Below are positions 54,678 through 64,000 of a stretch of 64,000 nucleotides of DNA, one piece after another. How positions within the stretch are numbered: the stretch's first letter is position 1; each line of letters begins with the position of its first letter. The stretch is from the NCBI GenBank assembly GCA_003116875.1, contig BCKT01000003.1, forward strand, positions 1,745,185 through 1,809,184, given 5' to 3'. The position numbers were made by a program, and so were the translations under genes. The DNA comes from Takashimella koratensis. Taxonomy: Eukaryota; Basidiomycota; Tremellomycetes; Trichosporonales; Tetragoniomycetaceae. The notes beneath the pieces were generated by a model. That model was given only the letters and a program-made list of their open reading frames with translations. It searched no databases and was not told where the DNA came from.

Positions 54678-57600
54678 ATGACCCCCGAACCGTCCTGTCC
54701 CAGTGTCGGAGCTAAACGACCTTCCTCAGTCCTGGACGACGAGGAATTCGAGCATCGGCCATTACGTCTCATCAAATTCGGTCTCGACTCGATCAATCTC
54801 GGTAAAGACTCGGATACCGATATGGACCTAGACGTAGATATGGACGCTGGGCATGGGATGGGCAAGATGGGAGAGATGAGTGAAGAGGTTGAGGAGGAGG
54901 TGCAGACCCAGGGGGAGAAGAAGGATAAGGGGAAAGGCAGGATGAAGGACTTGCCAGATCTCCCGCAAGAGGTCTGGCAGAACATCTTTGAGCATTATTA
55001 CGAGACCGTAGCCCACGGTGAGTGTCCCCACCATCTCTGAGTCCATCCTCGCTCCCTACTAACCTGTCTCCCCTCTGTCCCAACCACCATCGAGTCTCTT
55101 AACTTCACTTCCTCCCTTCCCAAGTCCCTACTCTACCCCTTTCCCGGCGGTCACCCCCGATGCAACGCTGATCCCTTTCAGACTGGGACATCACCGAGCG
55201 GCTTCGGGGCGCGCTCACGCCCCTACTCGTGTCTCGAGACCAATATGCTGCCGCCGTTCCTGCGCTCTACCGCCACCCGCTTGTCTCCAACGACACCACC
55301 TACCTTCTCTACCACCATCTGGCTTCGACCCCTTCTCACCTGTGCCATATCAAGGACCTGACAATCCGCCCTTCGCCGTCGGGAAGCCTAACCGACACTG
55401 TCCCCGCGGCGTGGTCTCCTCTCGCTTGGCCCTGGCGTATCCCCACTCCCGCTTCTCTCCGCGCTTACACCTCTTCCTCATCTACCGTCCCTCGGTCCCC
55501 GCTCTCGGCGCTACTCAGCCTCCTCCCCACCCTCTCGTCTCTCACAATCCGCGACGCACTCATTGACCGCATGGGCGACGCTCACTCCCTCTTCGCTGCG
55601 CTAAGCATCACCAAGCCCGTCAAGGCGCGACTCGAGCTTCGCGGGTGGGATCTCGCCAACTCTCATGTCGGCAACGAACTCCTCGCTGCAACTGCACCCA
55701 ACGTGCACGCTCGCGTCGTTCTCAACCAGGCCCCGGGACCCAGAGAGCGAGCCGAGATCGACTACATCATATCTGTGCGCAACGGAACCGCAGGGCAGGG
55801 GAACGCACCACCACCTCCGGCTCCAGCTCAACCACCACCCCCACCCCCTCCGCCTCCGGTCCTCTTGCCGCATTTTACTCCCTTCGGTCCAGCAGGCGTC
55901 CACATGAATCTAAACCCAAACCCAACCCCAAACGGGATGGCAATGGCAAACCCTCATCCTGGCCTTTTCGCGTTTTTCCAACTTCCCAACGCCAACGCGA
56001 ACCCTGCGATCGGCGCAGGTGCAGGCACAACGGCCGCTCAGCAAGCACCGCCGCCGAGATTTTTCCCTGTCTGGAGCCCGGAAAGCGGGTGGCTCGAGGC
56101 ATTGAGGAATGGGTACCTTTACCAGGCTCCATACGCGTGGTTGGAAACAGCGACAACGGAGAGTACTCCGCTAAATCCCAAAGGGTTCCACAATCATCAT
56201 CCGAGCGATGAGGATGGTTCTATCCGTCCGGCTCCGCTCGGCACGTCTCAGCCGCAGAATCAGGTAGGCTTGGCTACGCTCACCGAGGTGGTCCAAGCAT
56301 TGACTGGTGTGCAGCTACCTGGAGTGGCACACCCGGTGCAACCTCACTCCACCTACGTCTCCGTCACTCCGCTCTTCACCACTGTTCCCCTCCGGGGCGC
56401 CCCCTCACACCCCACGCTACCTCCCTCTGCATGGGACCCCCCCGTACCTCCCACGCCCCTGGCTGGAGCCACATCTATTGCTTTCGGGCAAAGCACCCTC
56501 GCGAGCGCCCTTTCGATACCATCTTCGTCCGTAGCCAACGCAAATGGCAGCGCGTCGAACTCAAACACGTCCTTTGTGCCACAACTCTTGTCACAGGCTA
56601 CGAGTATGCTCAGTGAAAACTCCTTGGGCTCCGGCGGTACCCTAAACGTCGCTGCAAACAACATGCTTGCCACGTTTGCAGCGAGCGTAGAACAGGCGGG
56701 GGGTCTAGCAGACTTGCCGAATTTGCCCCAGTCCTTGATCAACTTCTTGCACGATTACCAGCAGTCGCTATCTACAGCTGTGGTCCCCACGACCTTGCCG
56801 TATCCGCTTCAAACGTTGCCGCCTCTCCCTCCAACTACAGCAGCCCCTACCAGTCCTCTGAACCCTCTCGCCATACCCTTCGTCCCGCCCACGCCGTCTA
56901 TCCGACTCCCATTCCGCGACCCTACCGCAGCCTCAGCTCATGAAGCGCGTCGCGACCTCGTCCGGCTGATCGCGCACCACTGGGCGCCTAGCCTCCAAGC
57001 TCTTTCCCTCGTCGCCCGCGATCCGCTCTCTAGCATCATCCTCCGCGCTCCCAAACTCGACCTATGGACTAAACTACCCGTCCCGCATATCCGCGTCCAC
57101 CTTCCACGAGGAGTGGACTACCTTGCCCCGTTCAAGGGTGGAAAGGATCTCCTACGTGATCGTATTCGACGCGCATGGAGGAAAGCGGGAAACCAGTACC
57201 TCGACGAAGTGAGAGAGTGGACGGCATACGACGACCCCTGGGAGTCTCTGTTTGGTCGGGGCGGAAGTGACTGGACGACGAGGTCGATGACTTCCACAAC
57301 GACTTCTGGCACAGCGACACCGTTGCAGACTACCTACCCCTGGCCCGGACCTCACCCGCATGAGTATCTTGGGGAAGATATGGCCCGAATCATCGGCGGC
57401 GAGCTCGTCGAGCGTGGTGACCGTCGCGCCAATTTTACTATCTCCTCATTCGACTTGGGAGGCGGCGACCTACTCCTTCACCCGGACACCCGTTTATTCG
57501 AAATGGAAGTCAACACGCTCTCGGAAATGGCAGATGGGATGTGGTACCGCTGCGGTACCCAGCTCCCTGCTCAAGCTTGCCGTATCCTACTGGGGAATCG

Positions 57601-57961
57601 AAGGTGGGAAGACGTGCCTATCAGTGGGAATTCTTGGGACGACCAATGGGGTTACATGCGTGAATCTAGCTCCAATCTCGACGCTCGTGCTTCCGGTCAC
57701 CTCAGGCGAATTTCTACGAGCACTGACGAGATGGACGAGAAAGACGCCGAGTCGATTGCAACGGACGAGTTTGATTCCCCGACGTTTTCGTTCCAGTACG
57801 ATTCGGCGGATGAGATGGGTGAGGTGGAAGGGGAGGAAGAAGAGAGTGGGGGAGGAAGGGATGGAGATTCAACTTATGATGCGGAAGCGGCAGCTGAACA
57901 GTTGGAGAGGTTACGAGTGAGGAAGTTGTCGAGTGCCGCGGAGGGGTCAGGGAGAGGGTAG
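54678..57961 (+). CDS. Large F-box protein of unknown target
   Basis: Two exons (54678-55017, 55182-57961), 1039 residues. An acidic N-terminus with D-x-D repeats (about 45-60) and a lysine-rich stretch precede an F-box at about 95-112 (L-P-D-L-P-Q-E-V-W-Q-N-I-F-E-H-Y), the Skp1-binding motif of SCF ubiquitin ligases. A conserved-looking segment with Y-R-H-P-L-V follows, as in many basidiomycete F-box proteins. The middle (about 290-680) is low-complexity, Pro-rich (runs of up to nine Pro) then Ser/Ala/Asn-rich. The C-terminal part holds more ordered sequence (R-D-L-V-R-L-I-A-H-H-W-A-P; D-R-I-R-R-A-W-R-K-A-G) and a strongly acidic tail. Regular LRRs are not evident. Substrate unknown. Confidence 0.75.
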
Positions 57962-58562
57962 CTACAGGGAGGGAGGTAAACGGCGATACCGACGGGCTCG
58001 GTACCGTCGACAGGTTCGACGTACAATTTGTTCTCTCCACATCATCATGACATCTACTCAAGCCATCACCGACATACCCGCCATTCATCATCTTGTGAGA
58101 CAGTGTCAAACATCATCTTCTCGTCTATCTACGGTGCGACCCGTGTCTCATCGAGCGGTCAACAAGCGCCTAGTCATTTTGTACAGCACCAAGCTGTGAA
58201 ATCCTCCCTGTAACTGTCGTCAATTGTTGTAGGAGACCTCGAGAGCACTGTAGAAACTATAGTGTATGAAGAGCGAGGCGATGTAAAAATGTGAAGTGTG
58301 TTTGAGAGTTGTCTGAAGTCAAGTACGAAGACTGCATGTCCTATATGTACATCTCTTCACCTGGTATGAACCCCAGATCTCTTCCTCTTCCACCATCACC
58401 TGTGCTCTCTGTATTCCAATCCTGCAACTGTCACAATGCTGTTGAAGCACCGGACCATTTCGGCAGACTCATCGTCAGCCCACGGTACTCTTGCTCCCTT
58501 CATCTGATCCCGCCGTACCCCTCCTTCCTTGAGTTCCGGTGCAGCCCCTCCTGTGCTCTGTC
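57962..58562. other. Convergent 3' spacer
   Basis: 600 bp, nothing recognised. Confidence 0.4.
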
Positions 58563-59066
58563 TCAAGCCCTGTTCTGGTCTTTAACGAGCTCGTCAATTT
58601 TTTTCTCGACCGTCTTCAGCCGACTGCTCGGCCCGTGAGCGTCAGCGATGTCCGTCCGCCAGCTTCGAGCGACTTACGCATTGTACGTCTTCAGGTCAGT
58701 TGCTTTGCGCACGTGGGAAAGCGCAAAGTGCACTTTCCGCCGACTGACGAGACCGTCAGGGTCAACCTGGCCGGTTGCGGTGGCAAGCTGGTCAAAAAAG
58801 CTTGACAATGTCACGAAAAGCTCCGTGTGCTTTGAATCAAATGTCTCATTCGATTTGTCCTTGTAGTACCCCTCCAGCGGTTTGACATCCTTCACGCAGC
58901 TCGCGATCTCGCTGACTGCATCGTGCGCATTGCCTTCGGGGGCCCGATGGAGCTCGAACTCGGAGATCTCTTGCAAACGAGCGGCGATGCCGGACAGCCT
59001 CTCCGCAATGATCGAGCGGAGACAGCTGTCTTTGGATGATTGTTTGGAACTCGATCCGGATTTCAT
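58563..59066 (-). CDS. Small helical protein of unknown function
   Basis: Two exons (59066-58678, 58623-58563) joined by GTAAGT...CAG give 149 residues, nearly all predicted helix: L-R-S-I-I-A-E-R-L-S-G-I-A-A-R-L-Q-E-I, V-S-E-I-A-S-C-V-K-D-V, F-V-T-L-S-S-F-F-D-Q-L, ending in a coiled-coil-like L-K-T-V-E-K-K-I-D-E-L-V-K-D-Q. The frame is open upstream to an ATG at 59231. I prefer ATG 59066 because a TATTTAA element at 59241-59247 lies only 10-16 nt before the upper ATG and would start transcription below it. No signal peptide in the chosen form. I do not recognise a family. Confidence 0.55.
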
Positions 59067-59240
59067 TGCGGCGGAGGAATCGAGGACTCTTGTTTCTGGG
59101 GTATATCGAGGTACCAAGCGCTGTTCTTCGAAGGTTGGCTGGTGAGTATGGGGTGGTGGAAAGGAGAAGTGAGAAGTGATGAGTGATGAGTAAGAAAAAG
59201 AAGAGAGAAAGAAGGGGGGAAGGGGGGTCATCCGCTCTTC

Positions 59241-59247
59241 TTAAATA
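59241..59247 (-). promoter_or_regulatory. TATA-like element of the small helical-protein gene
   Basis: TATTTAA on the minus strand. Its position decides between the two candidate starts of the gene at 58563-59066. Confidence 0.4.
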
Positions 59248-61067
59248 CTTTCCTGTCCCCTCCTCTGCCTCCCCTTCCACACGTTCAAAGCTGACTCAGC
59301 CTAACGCTTGCCGCTCCACAATGAAGGCGAGATGGCGTGCTGGTTCGAAGCCGGACTGGGTCGAGACTGTTGTAGAGCGTACACGAACTTTCTAGCAGCT
59401 GGAGAACCTTTCAGCCCCAGCATGAATATATAAGTCTGCGGCTTTGCGCGGGAGAAGGTGAAAAACTGTGATATCCTTTGAGAATGACATCTTTTGTGTC
59501 GTAGCGTTGTAGCTCAATTTTTGCAAAACGTAAACGCGAAGGCCTAGGGGCTTTTGGTCGGCACCTTGGCGGGATTGGCGGGAGAATGCCCCCCCAACTC
59601 ACCCTCTAATGACCCTATGACCAACCCTATGACCAGACGCACACTTGTTCTAGCACAGTGGCTAGGTTGTATTGAGTTGTTTTCTCCTCTCAGACCCACC
59701 GTGGGCTGTTGTCCCAACACCCGAGTTCTTGTCACCGTGTTTTCCATTTGGTATGTCAATAGGCCAATGATACTTGAGTTCTCGGTCATATGATCTTAGT
59801 CAAGGGTCAACAAGACAATGGTAAATGCCTCTCTGAAAACAAAAAAAAAAACACCCTCCAACAAGAGACTGCTTTGGGTTTTCCGCGACCATTGGTTACA
59901 CAGAAAACAGCATCTGGCATGCACCAACTATCACCACGTTGAGGTAATGGATCTCAATGGCATTGCCAACTTCTGCCAACTCATTCCTGTCGAACTTCGC
60001 CCTCCAGCACTCGATTCTCCAATGTGTCCGCTTGCCATTGAAAGACGATAAAAGGCGGGCCCAAACGCTTCCATAAATCATGGTAGAAGGCCTGATAGAA
60101 AGCACCCCCCAATGACCGCAACTGCCTAATTTTAAATCCACGAGTGGGGCGGAACAGCTTGATCAAAGGATGAACGGGCGCCGAGGGGTCAGATCACCAG
60201 CAGGGTGTACATGCAAAAAGTGTGAAACGCCAGCGTATGTATCCTTTCACCACTCGTTCGGCCGATGACCCTTCAATCCTCAGACGCTCTGAACGAAATG
60301 TCTGTTCACTCGTTTTCTTTGCGGTTCTGCCCCTATGGACTCTCGGACCCCCCTCCCATTCCGCACCTCGGGCCAATGCGTCCAGAACGCACGGCGGGCG
60401 TGCACGTGTCGCTTCACATCGAGCTGGACCAGATCAACAATGACGCCGATCCACGTCCGAACCTCTGATTGCGCTGGAAAGAACTCTGAACACTCAAGGG
60501 ACATGTGCAGTCACCAGTGCCACATCCGGAAGTGTGATCACCTTGACAAGTTCGTTGAGCTCCCTTTGTCGCATGTCAGTGGAGGCTCAGTCTACAAGGT
60601 ATGTTCTTTCTGATGGCGGGGTGGACAAATACAGTGAGAGAGGGTCACATAAAGAAACAAATCGCTGTCTTCAGTTGAACTTTGGATCTTCGTGATCATC
60701 GTCTTCGTTGTTTTCCACCGGTCAACCGACCAGCAGACCGTGAATTCGTACCTGACCAACGAACGGAGCAGGGCGACGAACCTCGGCCTTAGGTCTGTGT
60801 TGGAATCGCCTGTTAATCTCGCAAAGTATCTGGCGTGCTCACAACTTTGCCTCAAAAAGTGAATGTGGGTACATGCACAGAATCTGAACAACGAAAGAAA
60901 GTAGCCTTCCACCCCGACCTCTGCTTTGCGCAACCAATAATGACCTTTTTTCTCTCTCCCCCCTTTCCCTTCCTCTCCTGGGCTTCTTCTCCTCCCGAGG
61001 CGCCACACCCCACACCCTGAGCCCTTCGATCTGGCGGTGGTATGAGTCGATTTGAAGCGAGATGCAG
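59248..61067. other. Intergenic region, one doubtful exon
   Basis: A plus-strand frame at 60335-60599 ends at a GT donor (CTACAAG/GTATGT). After an acceptor near 60670 comes a frame with a membrane-like stretch (L-W-I-F-V-I-I-V-F-V-V-F) and a stop near 60861. The phases do not join cleanly, so no gene is called. Nothing else recognised. Confidence 0.3.
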
Positions 61068-61500
61068 TCAATGAAGAGTCTCGTGAGAGAGCCATTCGGC
61101 CCAAGTCGATGCTTGTGCGGCCGGTCTCCTGAAAATCAAGCAAGCGCCTTGGCTGAAGACTTGACGCCGCTATTCGGTCCTTTAGTGAAGTTACTTGCTA
61201 TCTAAGGAAGACTCACCTTTCAAAAGACGCTTGGTCGGTCGCGCTGGCGACTTCTCCGAAGGCAGACTCGTAGGACCCCCACCACGAGACTTCCCCATTG
61301 TCCTCCTCGTACTCCTTCATGGCCTTGACAATGGCAGCGAACACGTCGGTGTTGGGGGTAGAGAAAATTGTATCCATCGCCTCAACTTCGGCTTTGAAGG
61401 TGTACACGGCGTCCTGATACACCCTGGAGTTGGTGCCGAAGGTGAGCTTGTAGGCATTGGAGCCAATGCTGCTCAAGTTGTTTTCGGTTTGCTCTGACAT
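61068..61500 (-). CDS. Small acidic protein of unknown function
   Basis: Two exons (61500-61217, 61128-61068) make 114 residues in frame. The N-terminus is M-S-E-Q-T-E-N-N, then Y-K-L-T-F-G-T-N, a helical acidic middle (A-I-V-K-A-M-K-E-Y-E-E-D), an aromatic S-W-W-G-S-Y, and a short exon 2 ending W-L-S-H-E-T-L-H. Donor AAAG/GTGAGT and acceptor TTTTCAG are good. No signal peptide or membrane span. No family recognised and no clear similarity to the small gene at 58563. If exon 2 is not used, the frame runs only a few codons further. Confidence 0.5.
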
Positions 61501-63125
61501 CCCCCAGAGAGTATGGGAAAGTAAAGCAATGAGAATGATGTTTCGTTCACGAGTTGACCGATGGTTCAGCACTGCTGGATGGCGCAGTGATAAAATGAGA
61601 GGGAAAGAGGTATTGTGTTGAAGAGGTAACAATCCTCTCTCCCTGAGGGCCTTTTAACCTATTTCTGGCGCTATCACCCAACAGCTGTAGCTTCCAAGCA
61701 ATGACCTCGTTTGCCTGTGTCAATACTCAGGAAGGCGTATGGCGGCTCACAGGGGCTTCGATGACAGTTGGAAAGTTCTACGTCTTGCTTGAACTTGCCA
61801 GCAGTCTTTCATCCTTCTTATAACTCGAAGCGTTGTTGTGGTTTTCTCTCACTCGCCGATCTGTCTATCACCAAGACAAGGGTGGGCCAGATTTTAGAAA
61901 GTTGTAGAAACATCAAAAAAGCACCACGCCGTTCGACGTGCTCTCCGTCGGCCGATGTTCAAAGGCTCTTGCAGACATAAGTCTTCTGTCCGAAGGCTGT
62001 TGATGCTTTATCAATGGATTGAACAATGTCTCGACTGTCACATCAAGTCAAGGCGTTGCTCGTCCACAGGAAGTCTGGGCGGTCGGCCGAACATTGTAAA
62101 GGTTGAACAAGTGTTTAGACAGGTCTCAGATGAAAAGCAAATGCGCATGGAAGACAAGCAAGGCGCTATGCGTGGAAGTAAGACGCCTCGTCTGCACTGT
62201 CTGGAATGGGAGATTTCTTACAGACTATGGCGATTAACGAGAGGTCATTGTGTCGCTTCATGGTTTGATGTGCTCCCCTCGGCCCTCTGCTTCCACGGTG
62301 TTGTTGACATTGTGGCCATGGGCTCCCCTGTCAATCGGTACCACGAAGATGCCAATTTGATACTGACCAGGACGTCGAGGGCCCAGTAGGTGCGTCAGAC
62401 CATGTGACCACGTTTCACCCATGACACAAAAAGAGACTTTATTGTACATGGGGTCTCATTGGCCGAACACGACATGCTGACATGAGCGGATCTACTGACT
62501 TGCAGTCTTATCAATATGTAACTCACATCAGTCATCTAGTGGTCTAACGCCCATGTGAAACGATGACCATTCCCACCTCAATCCCATTTCCTTCCCTTTC
62601 AAATCTCCTATTCCAAAACCACGAACAGGATCTCGACTCGAAAATCGGTGAACGGTGACGTCGTTAGGGCGCCCGCGGAAAGTGGCGCTGTGCCGCCTCA
62701 TGAACGATGGTCATACCATGAGGTCATACATTTGAGCCCCCGTCAGGCATGAGCAGAGGGTCCAAGCTTTCGGATGCAGCTGGGAGCGCCCTATATCAGA
62801 TTGCTGTCGATGGATGCTCCCAGCGGAAGGCGTATGCAGACCCGCGCAAATGTTTAACGTAATTGTCGATGGAACTAGTACGGTTGAACTCTATACACTT
62901 GACAAGCCTGCTACTTGAGCTGTAGAGGGAAAGCGCGGCGTCACCGCTGCCACCCAAGTCCTGCATTGTCATGTTTTCATTTGATGGACTGGGCCGTTGC
63001 AAAACATGCTCATGGATTTTTTCCGGATTTTTTCGCATTTCCTCGTCTCTCCTCCAACCACCACTCACTCACCCCTCTTCTCACCCCGACCACGACCACC
63101 ATCGAGGTCAGCTCCTCATGAGGGC
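61501..63125. other. Intergenic region
   Basis: 1.6 kb. A 144-codon plus-strand frame (61955-62389) lacks protein-like motifs or splice support. Nothing else recognised. Confidence 0.35.
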
Positions 63126-64000
63126 ATGCTGACGAGCACCAACTCCCTCGCCGTGGCGCGGCACGTCCTCCGCCTCGCTTTTTGGTCCGATAGCAGTCTC
63201 CTCGCGGGCGCCGTCACTCCCCTTGTTCCTCTCTCCTCATCACACTCCTCGTCCTCTTCGTCTCGCGCTTCTTCGTCCACCCACGCATCGACATCAGCAA
63301 CTCGCCTCCCTCGACCTACGCAGGCATCCTCATCACAGCGCCGTTGTTATCGCTCTCTGTCCCCCTCCCCTAACGGATCTTCCCCGAATGGCTCGGTCAG
63401 ACCCCGGTCGCAGCTTCGATCGTCCGTCCAGTCTCGATCAAGTTCCAACGCTGCGGTAGCGAATGACAACGATTCGACACCGTCGTACCATACGTTGAGA
63501 GGGCTCGATCATAATGGAAATATGACGAGCTCACGGTCCATTAACAAATTTACTCCTCACCCGCGACGATCTCCAAATTCCTCTTCGTCTTCTGCTACAA
63601 GTGTCCACGAACAAACATCGACTCTCCACCCTCAGCCCGCGCCAATATCTCATCGTATGTTAGAGCTGTTTCGCCTGACTCCGCGCTTCGCTATTTCTCT
63701 TATCCAATCCGACCCAAGCATACTTTATCACCCGAGCACCTACCCGCGGATTCGCTCTCGCACATCATCCGATCCCGCTTCTATCCCCGTGCCGACGGCA
63801 ACACGACACGATGGCAATCCGGAACCTTTCCATGTCGCACGATTGGTACACAATCGGCTGAAACGACTATCGACCCTCTCTTCCCTCCTCTTCCACCTCA
63901 CTCGCGTCCCTCTGCCTCGCTTGACAGCACAAGAGCGCTCGACCGTTTTGGCGCTCTGGTCTGAATGGATCGGTATCGTCGAACATCTTCACGAACTCGA
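63126..64000 (+). CDS. 5' part of a Ser-rich protein, truncated by the window end
   Basis: The frame from ATG 63126 stays open for all 291 codons to the window edge, so it escapes stop-to-stop ORF listing. The N-terminus is basic/hydrophobic (A-V-A-R-H-V-L-R-L-A-F-W), then long Ser/Thr/Arg-rich disordered sequence to about residue 165. A more ordered helical region follows (M-L-E-L-F-R-L-T-P-R-F-A-I-S-L-I; V-A-R-L-V-H-N-R-L-K-R-L; V-L-A-L-W-S-E-W-I-G-I-V-E-H-L). The N-terminal residues could be a mitochondrial presequence. Family not recognised. Confidence 0.55.
   Translation, partial: MLTSTNSLAVARHVLRLAFWSDSSLLAGAVTPLVPLSSSHSSSSSSRASSSTHASTSATRLPRPTQASSSQRRCYRSLSPSPNGSSPNGSVRPRSQLRSSVQSRSSSNAAVANDNDSTPSYHTLRGLDHNGNMTSSRSINKFTPHPRRSPNSSSSSATSVHEQTSTLHPQPAPISHRMLELFRLTPRFAISLIQSDPSILYHPSTYPRIRSRTSSDPASIPVPTATRHDGNPEPFHVARLVHNRLKRLSTLSSLLFHLTRVPLPRLTAQERSTVLALWSEWIGIVEHLHEL

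Noticed and set aside
60335..60861. Possible two-exon membrane protein on the plus strand
   Set aside because: The donor and acceptor look good, but the reading phases do not join without a stop; recorded only as a doubtful exon.
1..64000. tRNA, rRNA or CRISPR features
   Set aside because: No convincing A-box/B-box pair, rRNA core sequence or regularly spaced repeats were found by reading both strands; a covariance-model search would be decisive.

Overview
This is nuclear DNA from a basidiomycete fungus, most likely a tremellomycete yeast (Cryptococcus/Kwoniella/Saitozyma-like). The basis is moderately GC-rich sequence, genes broken by many short introns (mostly about 40-140 nt) with GTRNGT donors, no operons or Shine-Dalgarno sites, and a gene set typical of that class: a septin CDC12, a GT90/CAP10-type glycosyltransferase, a priA-like cysteine-rich secreted protein and a Dicer-like RNase III with no visible helicase. 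Species placement is inference.

Layout. 0-6 kb: the 3' end of one unidentified gene, then three decayed members (family A) of an unrecognised paralogous family, all on the minus strand. 6.6-19.4 kb: conserved housekeeping block with septin CDC12, kynureninase, a small secreted/GPI-type protein, a small CaaX-box protein (CaaX1), a TPR/F-box/LRR protein like Dia2/Pof3, and a Rieske plus AIF-type flavoprotein. 19.9-28.6 kb: a head-to-tail minus-strand array of six paralogs (family B) with no recognised domain. They share a C-x4-H motif, a basic NLS-like cluster in three copies, a central H-x-G-x-P/S-R-K-Y-F motif and a C-terminal Trp-Trp. Two copies are intact and four are disabled. 29-40 kb: a J-domain membrane protein, the Dicer-like gene, a glycerophosphodiesterase-like gene and an MFS sugar permease. 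40.9-43.8 kb: the GT90 glycosyltransferase. 43.8-48.8 kb: a gene-poor, low-complexity interval. 48.8-58 kb: priA-like protein, CCT8 chaperonin subunit, CaaX2 (paralog of CaaX1) and a large F-box protein. 58.5-64 kb: two small lineage-specific genes and the open 5' part of a Ser-rich protein running off the window.

How it works together. The conserved genes are independent eukaryotic units (septin ring, tryptophan to NAD degradation, protein folding, RNA interference, sugar uptake, glycan synthesis). The accessory content lies in the two decaying paralog arrays and the CaaX pair. Lesions in the arrays are in-frame stops and frameshifts; two of the frameshifts are exact short tandem duplications (7 bp and 17 bp). 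The arrays suggest recent local amplification followed by loss, or reversible on/off switching. Exon borders come from reading splice signals and family alignment by eye. Multi-exon genes are given as start-to-stop spans, and internal borders may be off by a base or two.
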